NCBI GenBank assembly: GCA_017615245.1
Contig: JAGAAL010000043.1
Coordinates: 1-64,000, forward strand
Length of the DNA stretch: 64,000 nucleotides
Reading direction: 5' to 3'
DNA from: Bacteroidaceae bacterium
GTDB taxonomy: Bacteria > Bacteroidota > Bacteroidia > Bacteroidales > Bacteroidaceae
Shown: in pieces, positions 61,778 to 64,000 of the stretch
How positions within the stretch are numbered: the stretch's first letter is position 1
How the letters are laid out: every line of letters begins with the position of its first letter
Notes under the pieces: model-generated
Seen by the model: only the letters and a program-made list of their open reading frames with translations
Databases searched by the model: none
What the model was told of the DNA's origin: nothing
Made by a program: the position numbers and the translations under genes

Positions 61778-64000
61778 ATGCGAAAGTATTTGTTGTTGAT
61801 AGTGTGTTTGTTGCCGACCTTATCTGTCTCGGCTGAGGACATCGATACCTCACGAGTGATAGGGTTGCAGGAGATTGTTATCTCTATGCCAAAGGAATCG
61901 GGCGACATGCGTCAGCAACCTTCATCTGTTTCGTTGATAGGAGCGCAACAGATGGCTGACAACCGCATCAATTCTTTGAAAAACCTCTCATCCATCGTTC
62001 CGAACTTCTACATTCCCGACTATGGTAGCCGCCTGACGAGTGCCGTTTATATTCGTGGGGTGGGGTCGCGCATCAATACTCCAGCGGTAGGACTTTATGT
62101 GGACAATATTCCGTATGTCGACAAGTCGGCATTCGACTTCAATTTCTACGATATCGAACGGGTGGATGTGTTGCGAGGTCCCCAAGGTACACTTTATGGA
62201 CGTAACACAATGGGCGGATTGATTCGCGTGCATACTCGTAATCCATTCTATGGTACGGGTACGGATGTGAAGTTAGGTTTCGCGACGAAAGACAATCACC
62301 ACAATATCTCCCTGACACATTATCATCGCATCAGCGATGTGTTTGCATTCTCGGCAGGTGGTTATTACGAAGGTAGCCGTGGTTTCTTCAAGAACGACTA
62401 TACGCACGAACGTGCCGATCAGATGAAGTCGGGTGGGGGACGTCTGCGAGGCATCTGGCTTCCTTCGGATAGCTGGAAACTCGATTTCAACCTCAACTAC
62501 GACTACAGCGACGAGGGTGCTTATCCTTATTATTATACTGGTACTGTCAGCGGTGCGGAGCAGTATCCTGATTTGATAGGCAAGATTTCCAATAATCGCG
62601 AGAGCAGCTATCGTCGAGGACTTCTCAATGCAGGTCTGAATGCTGAATACCAGACCTCCAAGTGGCAGATGAATGCAGTGACGGGTTTCCAGAACCTGAA
62701 CGACTGCATGCATCTCGATCAGGACTTCCTGAGCCCTGACATCTATACGCTTGAACAGCGTCAGCGTATCAATACCCTCACGGAAGAAGTGACCTTCAAG
62801 TCCAAACTTTCAACTCTCAACTCTCAACTTTCAACTTTTAGTTGGGATTGGCTCTTTGGCCTCAATCTGATGTATCAGACACTCCATACCGAAGCACCTG
62901 TCCATTTCTACGATGACGGTTTGCGTTGGTTGGAAGGCAACATCAATCGGAATCTGCCCGATGTCAACAATATCAATATGCTTCAGGCAATGGGATTCAC
63001 CTCGATGGGAGTTAATTTCCGTGGTGACGACCTGCTGATGGGTAACAACTTTGAGACCCCAACCCTTGGTCTTGCGGCTTTTCATCAGTCGACGCTGAAC
63101 TTCTCCGACCGCTTCTCAGCAACGCTTGGGCTGCGTCTTGACTACGAGCACCTGTCGATGGACTATCATGCCCCAGCTGATGTCGATTACGGATTCCGTA
63201 TGCCCAATCCTACCAACCCGAAGATGGCGGTCGATTTGCAGCAGTTGTCCTCACACCTGCTCTATAGCGGTATCCTTCAGAACGAATATGTGCGACTCCT
63301 GCCAAAATTCACTCTTAAGTGGTCTGTACCCTCCTCCTCGGGGGAGATGGAGAGGGGCTGCCTATATTTCTCCCTCTCTGAAGGCCAGCGTTCAGGTGGT
63401 TATAACCTGCAGATGTTCTCTGATTTGCTGCAAGGTGCCCTGCGTGTGGATATGATGGATGGCATCAAACAAGGCGTGAAAGGCTATCTGGCAGAACTTG
63501 CTGCCACAACTCCTTCGATGCCAGCTTTCGTGCCCGATATGGTAGGCGGTATCATGGATGAGAATATGCCGCAGTTCGCCACTCCAACAACCGACCAGGT
63601 GGTCTATAAGCCCGAGTATTCCTGGAACTACGAACTCGGAACCCATCTCACATTACTTGACAACACCCTCCAGATTGATGCTGCAACTTTTCTCATGCTG
63701 ACTCGTAACCAACAGATTGCACGTTTTGCTGATTCAGGATTGGGACGTAAGATGGTCAATGCTGGTCGTAGTCGCAGCTATGGATTCGAAACATCGTTGC
63801 GTTGGATGCCTGACAGCCATCTGACCTTCATCGGCAATTATGGCTACACACATGCAACCTTTACAGATTACGATGGAGGAGTCGGAGAAGACTACACTGG
63901 TAATTACATCCCCTTCGTCCCTATGCACACCTTCAACCTCGATGTCGCCTATTCATTCCCCTTAAGGGGGGCTAAGGGGTCTCTGGGTCTCAATTATACA
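61778..64000 (+). CDS. TonB-dependent outer-membrane receptor (3' end outside window)
   Basis: The gene is open from ATG 61778 to the window end (741 codons) without a stop. A signal peptide (about 1-19) and a TonB-box-like segment precede the plug domain (about 40-150; VYIRGVGSRINTPAVGLYVDNIP, VLRGPQGTLYGRNTMGG), then the beta-barrel. It lacks a SusC-type N-terminal carboxypeptidase-like domain, so it resembles ferric-chelate or vitamin receptors. Three stretches of intergenic-type repeat are carried in frame (62810-62850, 63329-63363, 63957-63985). The -7 element is at 61702 and the regulator gene is 131 bp upstream. Confidence 0.9.
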   Translation, partial: MRKYLLLIVCLLPTLSVSAEDIDTSRVIGLQEIVISMPKESGDMRQQPSSVSLIGAQQMADNRINSLKNLSSIVPNFYIPDYGSRLTSAVYIRGVGSRINTPAVGLYVDNIPYVDKSAFDFNFYDIERVDVLRGPQGTLYGRNTMGGLIRVHTRNPFYGTGTDVKLGFATKDNHHNISLTHYHRISDVFAFSAGGYYEGSRGFFKNDYTHERADQMKSGGGRLRGIWLPSDSWKLDFNLNYDYSDEGAYPYYYTGTVSGAEQYPDLIGKISNNRESSYRRGLLNAGLNAEYQTSKWQMNAVTGFQNLNDCMHLDQDFLSPDIYTLEQRQRINTLTEEVTFKSKLSTLNSQLSTFSWDWLFGLNLMYQTLHTEAPVHFYDDGLRWLEGNINRNLPDVNNINMLQAMGFTSMGVNFRGDDLLMGNNFETPTLGLAAFHQSTLNFSDRFSATLGLRLDYEHLSMDYHAPADVDYGFRMPNPTNPKMAVDLQQLSSHLLYSGILQNEYVRLLPKFTLKWSVPSSSGEMERGCLYFSLSEGQRSGGYNLQMFSDLLQGALRVDMMDGIKQGVKGYLAELAATTPSMPAFVPDMVGGIMDENMPQFATPTTDQVVYKPEYSWNYELGTHLTLLDNTLQIDAATFLMLTRNQQIARFADSGLGRKMVNAGRSRSYGFETSLRWMPDSHLTFIGNYGYTHATFTDYDGGVGEDYTGNYIPFVPMHTFNLDVAYSFPLRGAKGSLGLNYT
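62805..62840. repeat. in-frame CAACTCTCAACTTTC repeat in TonB receptor gene
   Basis: Short tandem words (ACTCTCAACT/ACTTTCAACTT) like those found in intergenic DNA at 49740-49780 are here translated as S/T/L-rich residues. The frame is kept. Confidence 0.6.
63329..63363. repeat. GC-rich palindromic repeat in TonB receptor gene
   Basis: CCCTCCTCCTCGGGGGAG followed by ATGGAGAGGGGC is of the same type as in ileS. It stays in frame and would sit in a barrel loop. Confidence 0.6.
63957..63985. repeat. second C/G-rich repeat in TonB receptor gene
   Basis: CCCCTTAAGGGGGGCTAAGGGGTCT, with CCCCTTAAGGGG a perfect palindrome, lies near the window end and keeps the frame. Confidence 0.55.

Overview
The window looks like a chromosomal segment of a Bacteroidales bacterium, most likely a Prevotella/Segatella-type organism. 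This rests on the Bacteroidota promoter signature (TTTG, 19-20 bp, TAnnTTTG) upstream of many genes, on families typical of the order (DUF4296, DUF6057, DUF4861, BspA-like LRR, SusC-era TonB receptors, paired methylmalonyl-CoA mutase subunits) and on many short palindromic repeats. The genus is inferred. There are no rRNA, tRNA, CRISPR, phage or intact insertion sequences that I can see.

Layout. 1-580: intergenic repeats and a strong orphan promoter. 0.6-4.4 kb: rarA and mutS2. 4.4-7.6 kb (minus): cell-wall enzymes (amidase-like DUF1460, GH25 muramidase) and a DUF1846 protein. 7.7-13.5 kb: ileS-lspA-DUF4296-yraN, with overlapping genes. 13.5-16.5 kb: pyrBI, a 590-bp repeat-rich gap, and mltG. 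16.7-22.8 kb (plus): lipoprotein, GH51 arabinofuranosidase, and a lipoprotein/DUF3160/CapA group. 22.8-24.6 kb: AT-rich LRR membrane protein plus seven 42-bp tandem repeats. 24.6-28.2 kb: htpG, folA, thyA. 28.3-33.5 kb: exbD-exbD-membrane protein-exbB, tatD, polyprenyl synthase, tonB. 33.6-40.5 kb: mechanosensitive channel, small phosphoesterase, two transporters, cytidylate-kinase-like protein. 40.7-42.0 kb: MATE pump. 42.0-42.6 kb: intergenic region with a perfect AT palindrome, a second copy of the orphan promoter and a candidate structured RNA. 42.6-51.7 kb: five-gene operon with two DUF6057 membrane proteins, two CxxCH-bearing beta-propeller lipoproteins and a DPP-IV-like peptidase. 51.8-55.9 kb: methylmalonyl-CoA mutase. 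56.2-61.6 kb: a Lys/Glu-rich protein, a flotillin/NfeD operon, DUF4861 and an AraC regulator. 61.8-64.0 kb: a TonB-dependent receptor running off the end.

The most interesting signals are: (1) the duplicated membrane-protein/haem-c-motif lipoprotein operon; (2) two near-identical promoter regions, each with an inverted repeat, that drive no protein gene, one of them reading into a strongly structured RNA; (3) GC-rich palindromic elements carried in frame inside ileS, a propeller lipoprotein gene, a TonB receptor gene and perhaps mutS2; (4) the 42-bp hairpin tandem array. All functional calls are from sequence reading and recalled family motifs; no search was run.
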